The position numbers and the translations under genes are program-made. Below, piece after piece: positions 34,589 through 47,320 of a stretch of DNA of 64,000 nt. The stretch is taken from positions 30,338,946 to 30,402,945 of the forward strand of contig CM043969.1 in NCBI GenBank assembly GCA_014529385.2, in the 5' to 3' direction. Each line of letters opens with the position of its first letter. The first letter of the stretch is position 1. Source of the stretch: Adiantum capillus-veneris. Its lineage: Eukaryota > Streptophyta > Polypodiopsida > Polypodiales > Pteridaceae. The notes below the pieces were generated by a model, which saw only the letters and a program-made list of their open reading frames with translations, ran no database searches and was not told the DNA's origin.

Positions 34589-36204
34589 GGTGACATTGAA
34601 AAGTGGGTCACTGCCTCCCAATGTTTCTTGCCTGGGTTTGACATGTATCGACTTACTACTCCCACTGCAAATGCAATGTCTGGGCGAGTAGCAATCATTG
34701 CATACATTAAACTACCCACTGCAGAAGCATATGGAATCTTATCCATTTCAGCCTGTTCTTCCTCAGACACAGGAAAATCTTGTTTGCTAAGTTTCACATA
34801 TGGTGGCAATGGAACACTCAATGCCTTTCCCTTCTCCATATTGAAACGTTGCAAAACCTTGTCAATATACTTTGTTTGAGACAACCAAATCAACTTCTTT
34901 GATCTGTCTCTTTCAATGCGCATACCAAGTATATGACTTGCCTCACCCATGTCTTTCATGTCAAACGATTTTTCCATCTTTGACTTCAAAGCTGAAATTT
35001 CTTCCAAGTGCTTGCCAGCAATCAACATGTCATCCACATACAAAATAAGGATCAGCCAACTGCCATCCTTAGCCTTCTTTGTATATAGACAGTGATCGAA
35101 CTCACTACGTTTGTAGCCTTGAGAAAGCATAAACTTGTGGAACTCTTGGTACCATGCCCTCGGTGATTGTTTTAAGCCATAAAGACTCTTTCACAACTGG
35201 CATACCCAATCTTCCTTGCCTTTCTCAACAAACCCTTCTAGCTGCTGCATGTAAATTTCCACATCTAAATCACCATGCAAGAACGCTGTCTTGACATACA
35301 TTTAGTGCAACACCAAATCTAATATGGCAACCAATGCAAGAAAGCATCTCAATGTAGTCATCTTGACCACCGGAGAGAAGACTTCATCAAAGTCAATGCC
35401 TTGTTCTTGCTTAAAGCCCTTGGCAACAAGCCTTGCTTTGTACTTTGGCTGACTATCATGAGCGGTGATCTTATACTTGTAAACCCATTTACAAGGTAGA
35501 GCCTTTTTGCCCTGTGGTAATTTAACTAGCTTCCATGTCTTGTTTTTATGCAGAGCTGTCATCTCTGACTGCATGGCCAATTTCCAATTCCCAAAGTCCT
35601 TCATTTGCACTGCTTCCTTGTAACATGAAGGCTCATTGCAATCAGTCAACATGACATAGTTCATAGATGGAACAAACCTATCAGGAGGTCGCATGATACG
35701 TCCAGATCTACACACAATAGGTGGCTCAGTCTCAGCCACAACCTGTGGTTCCACTCTATCCTGTCCTTGCTCCTCTTGAGCCCTGACATTTTGTCTTGCA
35801 CCTGCAGGTCCATCTTCTTGGAAGAAAACTCTTATAATCTCCTCAACCCTCTCTGGTTTAGAATGATATTTGGCTTCATTAAAGTGAACATCATTGCTGC
35901 AGATAATCTTTCTGGATTCGAGATCCCAAAGTCTGTACCCCATCTCACCAGAATTACCATAGCCTACAAAGATGCACTTTCTACTCTTTGGCTCAAGTTT
36001 GTTCCTAAATTCCTTTGCAACGTGAGTATATGCCTCACAGCCAAAGACTCTGAGATGCTTGTATGAGGGCACCTTGCCTAACCATACTATCTCTGCCACT
36101 AAATCCTTCTGCAAAACCTTGCTAGGAGATCTATTTATAAGATGAACAGCTGTTGATACAGCTTCAGCCCAAAACCCATTTGGCAGTTGTGCATTAGACA
36201 ACAT
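34589..36204 (-). pseudogene. Copia-2 integrase C-terminus and reverse transcriptase
   Basis: The frame 35302-36204 (300 codons) carries [45 protein letters not shown] and the RT start CKWVYKYKI...[19 protein letters not shown] and [14 protein letters not shown] and a TGA then interrupt TAFLHGDLDVEIYMQQ and KSLYGLKQSPRAWYQ. The frame 34516-35130 supplies LILYVDDMLIAG (catalytic YVDD), LGMRIERDRSKKLIWLSQ and SLMYAMIATRPDIAFAVG. It ends at KKHWEAV, after which the sequence is foreign. Confidence 0.88.
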
Positions 36205-36216
36205 ACTTCTGACCTT

Positions 36217-38032
36217 CTATTGTATGGTCCTATTCATCCTCTCAGTAACACCATTTTGAGGAGGATTGTAAGGAGCAGTAAGTTCACGTTTTATACCTTT
36301 TGACTCACAAAAGTCCTGAAAGGACTTTGAAACATACTCTCCACCATTGTCAGTGCGTAAGCATTTAAGCTTCTTGCCACTCTGATTCTCCACAAGTTTC
36401 ACAAACATTTTGAAAACACTAAACGCTTCATCCTTGTGCTTGAGAAATTAAACCCATACTTTCCTCGAGTAATCATCTATAAATGTCATAAAGTAAGAAG
36501 CTCCCCCTAGAGATAGGTTAGGCATAGGTCCACACAAATCACTATGAACAAGTGCCAACTGTGTATCTCTTCTACTGCTTCTATGCTTATGTGGCTGCTG
36601 TGTTTGCTTACCATACAAACAATGTTCACAGAATTCAAAATCATTAAATGACAAGCCAGGCAAATAACTAGAACGAGACAAGATTTCCATTCCCTTCTTG
36701 GACATATGTCCTAACCGGCTATGCCACAAAGAAACGTTCGGCTGCTCGGTTACATTGATTACATTTTTAGAGACATTTGATACATAAATAATGTAAAGTC
36801 CTCCAGACTTTACTCCATGTGCTACTGTCATAGAACCCATGGATATCTTCCACATGTTCTGTCCAAAAGTGGTGACGTAGCCAACATCATCAAGTATACC
36901 TGTGCTGATCAAGCTCTTTGTAATTGCAGGAACATGTCTCACATTCTTCAGCGTGAAAGAAGAGCCATTCTGAAACTTCAATTGAACATCTCCAACACCT
37001 AAGATCTCACATGTCTGCCCATTGCCTAGCCGAACATGATCTTTAGTGGTCACATAAGAGGTAAACCACTCCTTGTTTGGAGACACATGAAGTGATGCCC
37101 CTGAGTCTATAATCCAGTCACTCAGTGCATTTCCATCAGATGCTGTAAGAAGAGCTGAGTCCATTGTATTCTTCAAGAAGTAGATGTCTCCTGACACTAG
37201 ACTGTCATCCTCTGCAACAATGTTTGTCACATTTATTTCTTGAATCTTCACTGAGGACTTGTTCTTCTCACCATGGTCTTTTGCTTTCTCTTTTCCTTTT
37301 TCGGCTTTCCATTCTCTGCAGTCTCTTTTCATGTGACCCTTCTTGCCACAATGGTAGCATTCTATGTCACTCTTGCCTTTAGCACTGCGAGACTTGCTAT
37401 GAGACCGATTCCTCTTTCCACCTTTGTACTTTTCTTTGGTCCTTCCCCTGACAACTAAGGCTGTTCCTTTTCCTTTGTCCATTGTCTTTCTGTTGGTTTC
37501 TTCAGTAAGCAAACTTCCTTCTACACCTGCTATGTTCAAACCATCTGGAGGTGCAGAATTACTCAAAGCTGTGCGAAAAGTGTCCCAACTTTCCGGCAAT
37601 GTGATCAACAGGAACATAGCTCTAACAGGTTCATCAAACTTGACACCTTGAGCTGACAACTGACTATAGATTGTGTTGAATTCATTCAGATGATTGGACA
37701 TAGGTGTCCCTTCTTTCGTCTTCAAGTCAACAAGCTTCTTAAGCGAGTATACCTGTGAAGTTGCATTTTGCTTCTCATAAAGATCACTCAGCTTTAACCA
37801 TGCTTGATAAGCCGACATCTCGTCTGCTACATTGAAGTAAACGCTTTCTGCCAAAGCCAGCATAATGGTAGAAAGTGCCAATTCATCCATTTCGCTCCAT
37901 TCATATTCGTCCATATCTTCTGGTTTTATCCCCTTGAGCTTTATAGGTTTTATATGCTTCTTCCACAATGGGAAATTGGTTCCATCCAGCTTCTTGATAT
38001 TGTAAAGAGCAATGTCCTGTTATCCAACCATA
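36217..38032 (-). pseudogene. Copia-2 gag, protease and integrase core
   Basis: The 506-codon frame 36448-37968 spans most of gag (LALAESVYFNVADEMSAYQAW, LPESWDTFRTALSNS), the zinc knuckle CYHCGKKGHMKRDC near residue 203, the protease WIIDSGASLHV near residue 284, LWHSRLGHMSKKGMEIL and integrase HSDLCGPM. The true start is likely the ATG near 38032 (MVG), followed by an in-frame TAA. After 36448 a TAA breaks the core, which continues in 36217-36408 with RTDNGGEYV and NGVTERMNRT, then another stop (TAG). Confidence 0.88.
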
Positions 38033-39116
38033 GCTACGCTTCACAGTAGTTTACTTTCTTGGGAAAAATTCGGTAGAGTTTCCCCTGTAAACTGACCTGT
38101 GAACCAATATCAACCTATCAAATGAACCAAGAAGGCTTCAGATTTTGCAGAAATTTTGGCAGAGTCTCCTTTGTAAAATGGCTCTGGTGTACGCAAAAAA
38201 CAGACCAAAAACAGCTCAAAAAACCACTATCTCTCTAACACTGTAAGCTGTGGGTAAACCTGTCCTACACCTGTACTGTCTCTCACTGTCCTGACACTGT
38301 CCCGTAAGCATAGACTGCGACAATGCCTCAACGGCAGTAAAGCAAAGATGCAATCCCAACTATCTAACTCACAGTCAATACATCCTAGCTGCCTATCTAA
38401 GGGTGCTCGAGGGATCGCTCCAAGACCTGTATCATTGAAAGGATCTCAACATTCGAGAATCCCCCAGCTCAATAAAACCTCACTTGACCCTCAACAAAGG
38501 GTGCAGTAAATCTGACAGTACATAGACTTCCCACAAAGTCATACATCCACAAATTTCCCACTGTATGTTGTAACTGTTGCGGCGATTGTTTGCTGCGTGA
38601 CTCACAGCCAGCAAACCCTCAACAGACATACATCATCTCTGACAATACATCCCATGTGGAAGTACCTGCAATGTCAGGATGAAATCTAGAATATCAAGCA
38701 GCAAACACAAGCTACCTGATGAACTAGTGGATGTCGCCTATAGTCTGTGTGTAGATGGGCCCGTGTCGTATGTGACACGCCTCCAAGAATTGTGAGTCGT
38801 CCTTCGATGTGTAGACAGCCACAAATCAACACTCTGGGAGTGTCGATATCCTTAGCACCTGCAGTCGTAGGCCAAAAACCCCAAATTTGCAGAGTCGAAT
38901 CTACACCCGCTGAGACCACGTAGTCAAAAATGGCCTGCGCAGAACTTTGTCGAAGCCGAACGGTGGCTGAGATGACCTCAGAATGAAATTCTGAGAACAC
39001 CAAACGCTTCGGGCCGACCCACAAGCTTTGGGGCCATGTCTTTGCCTGTCGAATTTCACTCCAATCTGAGCTGGTGACTCTAGCCTCCTGCAGTTCTACC
39101 CCGAGCCTCGATCTGA
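38033..39116 (-). other. Copia-2 leader
   Basis: About 1.1 kb non-coding between primer site and gag. A block near 38400-38500 (CCTGTATCATTGAAAGGATC and flanks) matches the leaders of Copia-1 and Copia-3. Confidence 0.65.
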
Positions 39117-39128
39117 GCTCTAATACCA
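39117..39128 (-). other. Primer-binding site of Copia-2
   Basis: The minus strand reads TGGTATTAGAGC, the initiator tRNA-Met site with one change, two bases from the LTR. Confidence 0.8.
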
Positions 39129-39130
39129 GT

Positions 39131-39322
39131 TGAAGGAGTACAAGCAGAAGTGCGACGCGAGAGAGAGTGCGAGAAGAAGAGCACGACTATATGGTGAACT
39201 CGCTCTACTATAATGTGTAGAGCATAGTGAGTTCTTATTAGGTTTTTACAAAAGAATATGTGTACATACCTGGCGGCCCGCCCACTTACCTGGGCGACCA
39301 CATTGGGCTTTATACCCCAACA
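39131..39322 (-). repeat. 5' LTR of Copia-2
   Basis: A 192-base repeat with TG...CA ends (plus strand TGAAGGAG...CCCCAACA). No second copy was found to the left. The assignment rests on the primer site beside it and on the abrupt return of Copia-4 coding sequence after it. Confidence 0.75.
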
Positions 39323-41850
39323 TCCTTTGTGCACACATGAAAAATGGATTCATCACAAGTGCCAATGCTCTCTGGCTATCAGTGTAGATGTTGTTGGTAG
39401 CGTCCTGTCCAACACCCAAATCAACCATAGCTGTGAAGACTTCCCTTTCCTCAGCCTCACAATTGAAAGTGGCCACAGTAGGCTGCTTCTTGCTCAACCA
39501 TGATATGCATTAGTTGTCGAGCATGAAACAAAAACCACTTGTGGACACTCGCGTGTCAAAACAACCAGCCCAATCTAAGTCCGAAAAGCATGTAAATATG
39601 GCGGCAATGATCCCCCTTGGGATAAAACAAGCCAAGAGGCAAAGTGCCACTCAAGTAGCAAAACATCCTCTTGACAACCTGACAATGCTTAGACCCTAGG
39701 CTATGCATAAATCTAATGACTTGGAGCTGACTTGTGAGATTGAAAACTGAATATCCGGCCTCGTGCTGCATACATAAATAAGGCATTAAACAATAGTTTG
39801 GTAAAGAATGACATCGGCAAGATCACTAGCATCATGAAGACTCAATTTCAAACCTGATTCCATGGGAGTAGCAATAGGTTTGTAGTCCTCAAGTCCAAAC
39901 TTACATGGCAATGTCTCTATGTAACTCTTTTTACACAAGGCAATACCACCATCAAACTGCTTAAATTGTATTTCCAAGTAATGATGCAACAGCCCCAAAT
40001 CTTTCATCTTAATAGTAGCATTCAAATCAGCCTTAAATTATTCAATATGTGTCTCATTGGGTCCAATGATCAACAAACCATCAACATAAAGTACGACATG
40101 AGAAGTACATCACCATCATGATTTACATACAAAGTGCTTTTTGTTGGAATGTTACAAAAGCCTTGTTTAACCAGATGAGTATCAACTTTCTCATATAAAG
40201 CACAAGGAGATATATTGCTTCAACCCATACAAATATTTCTTACATTTGCACACTTTATCTTCTTGCCCTTTAATGACAAAACCACGAGGCTGCGTTACAT
40301 AAACTTCCTCAAATATATTACCATTCAAGAAACCAGTTGCAATATCTAAGTGATGTGTATACCATCCTAAATGAGCTGCCAATGCACATAGAAAACGCAT
40401 AATAGTCATATGACAAGTGGGAGAAAAAGTATCTTCATAATCTATGCCTTTCTATTGTGCATAAACTTTTGTAACTAGTTGAGCTTTATAGCGATCAATC
40501 TCACTATCCAGCTTATGTTTCAACTTGTAAACCCACTTCGTACCAATGGACTTTTTGCCAGGAGGAAAATCACATTAAGTCCATGTGTCGTTTTTTATAA
40601 GTGCATCATATTCTTATTGCATCACAGCAATCTCTCTACATCACATAAGCTAGAAATAAGATGCATGGTGAGAACCTGAATGAGTACGACTAGACAAATA
40701 TGCATCTAATTTACTGTCATGCAAAGTATGCACCATTCATTTTGTCATACCTCAAGCATGCTCATTCTTAGCCCTTTTCACATCAAGTATATCATGTACA
40801 TCTACATCAATAATAGGTTGATCCGTAGCATTTTTTGAAACCCATAGGCTATACATTTGTCTCATTGGAATTTAGATTCAAGTTTCCACCACTAAAAAGA
40901 GGCAATAAACTATCATAAATGTCATGTGAGCTTACATTTCTGTCTCTTGTACATGACAAAAAAGGGAATAGAATCTTCCACAAACACAACATCTCATGAA
41001 ACCAAGATACGCTTTGTTTGCAAATGGTACAACCTGTAACCTTTGCTTATAGTATTGTCACCAACAAAAATACATTTACCAGCCTTATCATCCAATGTTT
41101 TGTGCTGCATTTGTGGAACAAAAGCATAAAGCTAAACAACCAAAAACAAACATGTGATCAATAGAAGGCTTTCTATCATGCCATGCTTCATATGGAGTCA
41201 TAGACTACCAAGCTTTGATAGGGCACTTGTTGAGTACATAAGTAGCACACATGATGGCCTCACGCCAAAAAAATGAATGTGGTAAAACTTGACTCTTGAG
41301 CATACATCATGCCATTTTTGTAAGTGACCTATTTTTTCTTTCAAATATACCAATTTGCTGAGGTGTATATGGAACTTTACATTGGTGTTTTATACTACGA
41401 TTAGCCAGAAATGCATTAAACTCATAAGACATATAACCCCCCTTGATATGAACAGAGGGTGCCCATAATACATTTAGAGACATTTTCAACCACAACAAAA
41501 AAATGTTTGAATCACATAAACACTTTGAACTTAGCTTTAAGAAAGTACATCCATGCAAGCCTGGACTAATCATTAATGAACACCACAAAACCATCACTTT
41601 GCACAAGCTACAATCTGCATGTAGCCCTAAGTGAACCACCCTTTGGAAACTTTGAATGCTACATCTTACCAATATACAACCTTCACAAGCATGCTTCACA
41701 AGTGCTTCAAGAGGCAGCAAAGAAGCAACCATATTGGATTTTGCTAGAGGTAGCAAACTGAAAAATTTCAAATGCCCAAAACAACATGCATGACAAATTT
41801 TTGCATATGAAGCAACTGTCATAGAATCTAATATCTACCTACCCCACATG
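39323..41850 (-). pseudogene. Copia-4: old, fragmentary Copia pol
   Basis: The pieces read in Copia order on the minus strand. 41307-41822 holds GAG-pre-integrase and integrase (FGHLKFFSLLPLAKSNMVASL, CEGCILV, YTPQQIGIFERKNR). 40191-40409 is RT (HHLDIATGFLNGNIFEEVYVTQPRGFVIKG, KYLYGLKQ). 39786-40025 has MKDLGLLHHYLEIQF and YKPIATPME. 39323-39497 is RNase H (CEAEEREVFTAM, TDSQRALALVMNP), where Copia-2 is inserted. YVDD is not intact. Gag and the LTRs are not recognised. This is a different lineage from Copia-1 to -3, with a distinct integrase and RT sequence. Confidence 0.75.
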
Positions 41851-42257
41851 ATTTTCCCATACTAAAGCGATCATTTAATATGGAAAGATAAAAGGGAACA
41901 AGAGTTAGGATATGCATATGTGCTTCTCGATCAACTCTCAACAGGGGACCAAGAGGAGAGATAAGCTTATCTCATTAAGCGTCCAAATGGAGAGAGGTCC
42001 ACCAAAGAGAAATGAAAACTTATTGGAGCTTTAGAAGACCTTAGTTTAAGCTTCATAAAAGCCTCCAAAGGTTAGTGTTAAAACTCTTTAGTGTCAAGAC
42101 CAATGGGCTAGTCTATTGCCCGGGGGATTCACTGTGTATTTCCGTATGGTACCACATGAGTGCACTTTAAGAGGGTTTTTTTTGGAGGTCGCACATAAGC
42201 GTATACAGTAGGGGTGGCCCCCTATTATCTCATGCTCATTCCATATGTAGAGAGGGG

Positions 42258-42293
<36 letters not shown>

Positions 42294-44300
42294 ATATAAG
42301 GGGAGGGGTGTTTAAGGGAAGGGGGCTAACCCCTTTTGCCAATGCTTGATGTTCAGTGTAACAAGCATAAGGCATGGTGGGGTGTTTTCTTTTCAAAATA
42401 AAGAACTATGTACGTATGTGTAAGTATGTCTAGACATTAATTAAATTGGGATCTCCAATTGTTTAAATTAAAAACCCTTGGGAATTTTAAGTACTTTTGG
42501 TTCAAGAATCTAGGTAAAATGAAACATTGGGTAGAAAAATGGAGAGAGAGTAGTTGGAGTCTTGGACCTAAATGAGTGTCCCAAAAAAATTGGAACTACA
42601 TGTAAAATAACCCGCTTTGTGCTTCACTCTTGTTGTTTTCATTTCTCACACCTACATCTCATCCGCCGCGAGCATCCTCTCCTACATGTTGTGTACAAAC
42701 ACCATACTCTTACCCGCCTACAATTCATCCTACTTACCTGCCCACCTGCAACCCCAAGACCCCTTGTGCTTTCCCTTTTGCCGCTCTCACTTCTCATGCC
42801 TGCAACTCATCTTCCAGTCCCACTTTATATGCCCCCTTGCACTCCTATATCAAGGCTCTGCACTCAATCTGCTAGAGACCAAAACCCTCCTCTCCAAGGC
42901 ACACAAGATCATGCTATAGATGCTAGCCATTGTCAACCCAATTTCCCCCATGGTAAACACAATTAATGTGTGTCTACATGCCTTCACCCAATCGGTATAG
43001 TAGGTTGGACTCACATAATCTACCCTTTCCAAGGCAATTTCTTTACCATTTGGCATTAATGTGCTCTTGTGAGTTGATATAGAAAGTTACACCATAAATT
43101 GGATGTTGTGGCCTCTTGCCGACAAAGTTCACATACTATCCACATATGAGCTCAATAGTTCACTCATGAACACATAACTCACAATGTCTAGTGAGTCCAC
43201 ATTTAGTCCACATGGGCATCACATACACTCACAAAATCTGCAATGCACACTTTTTGTAATGTTTTTTGAGTTCACATTCACTTGACATGCAACTCACAAT
43301 AGCCACAAAATAGCCCACAAGTCCCAGCGATAGTCACTTGATGCCCTTTTGCCCTTCAAACGTTTGTGAACCTTGCATAGGAAGGGTTGACTCGTGAAAT
43401 CCCCTACACTTGAAGGGATCAAATTGAAGTTACCCTTCAACTTTGATGAAAGAAAATTTGTTTGATCTGTCATTAGAAGGGCTAGCCATCCAATTGCCCT
43501 TCAAAAACCGGCGTCAAAGTGAACTATAGATTTTGTGATGGGAATTTTTGAGATTTGAGGGTATTTTGGGAATTTCACAAATTAGAGGGTTATTTGGTAG
43601 TTTCCTCTATTTATTTTTTTTGTTGTCAAGATTCACCATTCTACCTTTGAACTTTGAACGTTGGGGTTTGTCCATGACTCCATGGCCATGTGAAGTTTGA
43701 ACGCATATACAACGCTTAGGGTCTAAAGGGCCACGCCAATACACTTTTGTTTTGACAAATCCTCACGCTTTTCATCTCAGCCTGCATGTCGTAAGTTGTC
43801 ACTGAACAGTGAGCCATCGTCACTATCACCTATAGTGGGTAACTGGTGGCAACTCTCTACATTAGAGAAAGAAGAGGCTCTTTCTTTGTAAGACATCCCC
43901 TTACCTAGATGTATCCATATCAAGCAAGCAGCTACGGTAGCAATGTAATACTCTCATATTAATACGATACATTTTTGTCTAATTTTGTGATCCGAGAATG
44001 TCCAATTTTCAATTCTAGAGGTGTTAAATGACTTTAGAGTCGTGGTGGGTGGTGAAGCTACGGTGTTTCAAACTATGGTGTGTGGATGTCAATATTATGC
44101 ATTATAGCCCGGGCTTTTGCAAAAAAGAACATTTAAATTTTAATCACCACTGAATTTTTAAGTTTATAAAAGTGTCCTATTTTTAATTGTCTCTTTTATA
44201 AGTTACTTGCAAGGCCCATTTTAACGTCACTTTCTTGTTTTTGAGCTTCTCTCATCTTCTCCATTGCTTCCTTGCTCTATCCATCCCTAAGCACGTGCCA
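41851..44300. other. Intergenic DNA with G-run and TATA-like motif
   Basis: No recognised genes. A run of 34 G (42259-42292) is followed at once by TATATAAGGGGAGGGG. Frames around 42562-42966 are proline/leucine-rich and match nothing. Confidence 0.5.
42259..42292. repeat. Poly-G run (about 34 G)
   Basis: An uninterrupted G tract immediately upstream of TATATAAG. The length is likely to be unstable or mis-assembled. Confidence 0.95.
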
Positions 44301-44326
44301 TTGTCCCTTGCACTCCGCCAGTAAGA

Positions 44327-45480
44327 ATGGATGCTACTAATAAAGCCCTCATTTCCCAACTCCTTGCGCATGACCTAGGACACATGATGGATAAGATTAG
44401 CGCCGTGCTCTAGGTATCCATTGACATCGACGCTACCATCAAACTGCATGCTAATGCTGCTAATAAAGCCCTCGTTTCCCAACTCCTTGCACATGACCTA
44501 GGACACATGATGGATACGCTTAGCGCCGTGCTCTAGGTATCGGTTGACATGGAGGCTACCATCAAACTGCATGCTGATGCATTTGAAGCCCTTACATCCT
44601 ACATGGAGACACATATAGAAAAATACTCCATCAATTTTGAAGATGAAGAAGGTTTGTGCGTGCCAATTGATTTCCTCAAGCACACCTTCAAAGAAGACAA
44701 TAGTTTCCGCTTCAGATTGGGTAGGGTGATCAAAAGGCTCACCAAGGAACACTACTGAAAGGAAGAGGAGGACAACATCATTGACCTGGGCATGGGGAAC
44801 ATTGGCACAGGATTTATGAGGTGGGACATGACGGTCATTGTGATGGTGAGGGAGGCAATTGAAAACAGCCAGGGAAAAGGTAAAACAAAGTGACCGTAAC
44901 AAGCCATCTCCGAGGATTCTTGTAAAGAAGGTGGAGCCCAAAGAGGAGAAGATGTCTAACCAAGAAGAGGCTTTGTTGACCCTCCTATGTCTTCAAGGCG
45001 AGCCTCCTTTGGAAGAAGTTGACCAAGACTTAGAAGGGGAGGATGCCAAAGATGAGATCCAGAGCTGCTCTAGCGCACCCTATATCCAATCATAGTAGAC
45101 ATTCAAGATTTTTTCCTCCTTGATGACATTACCCATTCCCTTGAAATGCATCAGGATGAAGCCCTCTCTGATCTTGCAATATATGCTTGGGTTTGTGATA
45201 CAGAGAACCCAGTCAGAAAACCGACTACTCCTATGCTCCCCTCATCAACATGCTAGCCTTGCTAGAGGGACATAGTTTCATGGATTCCCTCGTGACGATA
45301 GCTCTACAAACCATTGATGAGGAGAAATATTTCTACGAGAATTTTCTCGAGATTAGCTTTGCTCCCCATTAAATTCTCATGTGCTCAGAGTGCACTGATC
45401 TTGGCACAATCGACTTAACTAACAAGAACCTTTGTGAACAAGATGATGCGACACTAGTAAGCACTTCATTTTTTTCAATT
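44327..45480 (+). pseudogene. Broken coding region of unknown family
   Basis: From ATG 44327 the frame reads MDATNKALISQLLAHDLGHMM, a TAG, then the same again in the second repeat copy. It continues with TIKLHADAFEALTSYMETHIEKYSINFEDEEG and FLKHTFKEDNSFRFRLGRVIKRL (44549-44758). The frame 44859-45095 is charged (KKVEPKEEKMSNQEEALLTLLCLQGEPPLEEV). A third part near 45250-45375 reads MLALLEGHSFMDSLVTIALQTIDEEKYFYENFLEIS. The pieces look like one protein with several stops and shifts. I do not recognise it. It could be the gag-like ORF of another element or a host pseudogene. Confidence 0.4.
44333..44578. repeat. 123-base tandem duplication
   Basis: Copies 44333-44455 and 44456-44578 share TAATAAAGCCCTC, GGACACATGATGGAT and GTGCTCTAGGTATC. 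123 is a multiple of three, so the frame is kept. Confidence 0.9.
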
Positions 45481-47253
45481 CTCATTGTTGTTTCTTAGAA
45501 TCATAATCTGATTTTTTTCCTTGCACTACGCTCTCATGTTGTGACACATACATAGCGGGAACAAATGCTACAATACCTCTCTTGCAAGTTTTTAGATATA
45601 TAATTATATTTCCTATAATATACATATGCATATCTAAGTATAATAATAAGCTTTCTATCTCATCCTATTATTTATCTCAAGGGTAACATACTCTTACTTT
45701 ACCGTCAAAAAGTACTATGGGAAAAGCGTCAATAGCTCCGTCTCTTTGACTTGGGACAAAAATCATTGGTTCTTTCTTTCTACTATCTCATTATCATCTC
45801 ACACCCTAGCTAGATCCTATGTCTAGGGTAAATTTCAATATATATATATTCTATGTATTTTTCATAGTTTTCTTATATCTCTTTTTAATACCTACTAGGA
45901 AGAAATCAAATCCTAGTCAGAAACTAGCTTCCATGATTCTCAAAGATACACCTATTTTAATGCATTATTGCAAGCATAACTACAAAACTGTCAAGGAGAA
46001 ATGTCATGTTTTCATAATGCATGAGGTGTCCATTGGTGTCAAATGAAAGTATAGGCTAAGGGGACCACAGGAAGACTTTTGCTGCCAAAATTGTACCCTA
46101 TTTTGATAATTTTTTAACACAAGGTTCCAATATGAATTGAAAAAAGAACATAAAATGGGAGTCGTAGCTAATGAGCTGAATTGACTGCCCCTATTTTTAC
46201 TTTTTTATTTAGATCCATGGTTGAGGAGATATCATCCAAATACTGGACCCCAGTCTGCCCACATCATGCAGGGACAACTCATTTCAAACTTTGTCAGTTC
46301 CTGTTCACACTGGGTCTTCTCTTCTTGTGTAAACCCTAGGGGGTTCCTTTCACCTATAAAAGGGACCTCTCCTTCCTTGTAAACCATTCATGAGGGACTG
46401 AGAGTAGTAATGCCTAATTGTACTTAGACATAAACATAAGCCTAAGCATATACTTACTCCTAGAGGAAGACTAGCCAATCTTGCAAGCTATCCTTGGAAT
46501 ATAAGCTCTAATCAAAGAAGGACTTGATCTTGATGCATCAATCAAGGCTTGAAGTCTTCCCTCTTCTTCTCTCTCCATAAAAAATGGTGAATAACTTCCG
46601 TAGGGTTTGTTAAGTAAGATGTGTTCTACTTTGATATTTTGTTGATTTCTTGTTGTTTTATTTTTCATCTCTAATCCAACATATATCTCTAATTTCATCT
46701 CCCTCTCTAACTAAACCTATCTCTCTCACTCTAGAAATTCATTCTCTCTACAAATTCTAGGTTCTCCTTGCTACAGGTACATCTCTCCCCGCTGTAGTAT
46801 CCTTATTGCCTTAATAGACAATGTTCTGAAATAAATATAATGTCAAAAAGTCTTTACAAAAAATGCAAATGGACAATGGACCAAAAAAAAAATTTGGATG
46901 GTCAAAGTGTCAAATAATTCATCACGTGAATTGTATGCGGCATGTCCAAGTGGTAAAGGTGACAATAGGTGATCAGGGATTTAATATTTACGTAATTACC
47001 AAAAATATTGTGTGATATAAGGTCTTGTTGACATATTTACATAATCATAGTTAACATGAGCCGGTTCAGAGCAACCTAGAAACCCACAAAAAGCCCGCCT
47101 GGCTTTTGTGTTTTCCCACCGGGCCCCGCCGGGTGTTTGCATTTTCCCTACGGGCCCATCGGAAAAACCCTAAAGCCCGGTGGGCTGTAGCTTAATCTCA
47201 TAGAGGGTCCTAATCGAGCACGTTGGGTGTTTTTTGTTGAGCCACACACACAC

Positions 47254-47255
<2 letters not shown>
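45481..47255. other. Unassigned AT-rich DNA, possible LTR promoter
   Basis: No coding domain was found. Around 46200-46790 the sequence has an LTR-like look: TATAAAA at 46355-46361 followed by CT-rich DNA. No partner repeat was found, so it may be a solo LTR or an unrelated promoter-like stretch. A GC-rich patch lies at 47090-47190. Confidence 0.3.

Positions 47256-47318
<63 letters not shown>
47256..47318. repeat. (AG)n microsatellite
   Basis: About 63 bases of pure AG, preceded by a short CA repeat. Confidence 0.97.

Positions 47319-47320
<2 letters not shown>

Larger units (their letters stand above)
34588..39322 (-). mobile_element. Copia-2: Ty1/Copia element lacking its 3' end
   Basis: A minus-strand Copia element with 5' LTR (39131-39322), primer site (39117-39128), leader, gag, protease, integrase and RT. 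Coding similarity ends at about 34588, just after SNPGKKHWEAV, so the RNase H and the 3' LTR are missing. Only a handful of in-frame stops break the polyprotein. Its 5' LTR sits inside the RNase H of the older Copia-4 (breakpoint 39322/39323), showing that it inserted into that element. Confidence 0.88.

Noticed and set aside
36817-38049. Plus-strand frames opposite Copia-2 gag and protease
   Set aside because: They are antisense shadows of a well-supported minus-strand polyprotein.
42094-42966. Proline/leucine-rich frames
   Set aside because: Those near 42250 come from the G run; the others overlap each other in three frames with no motif.
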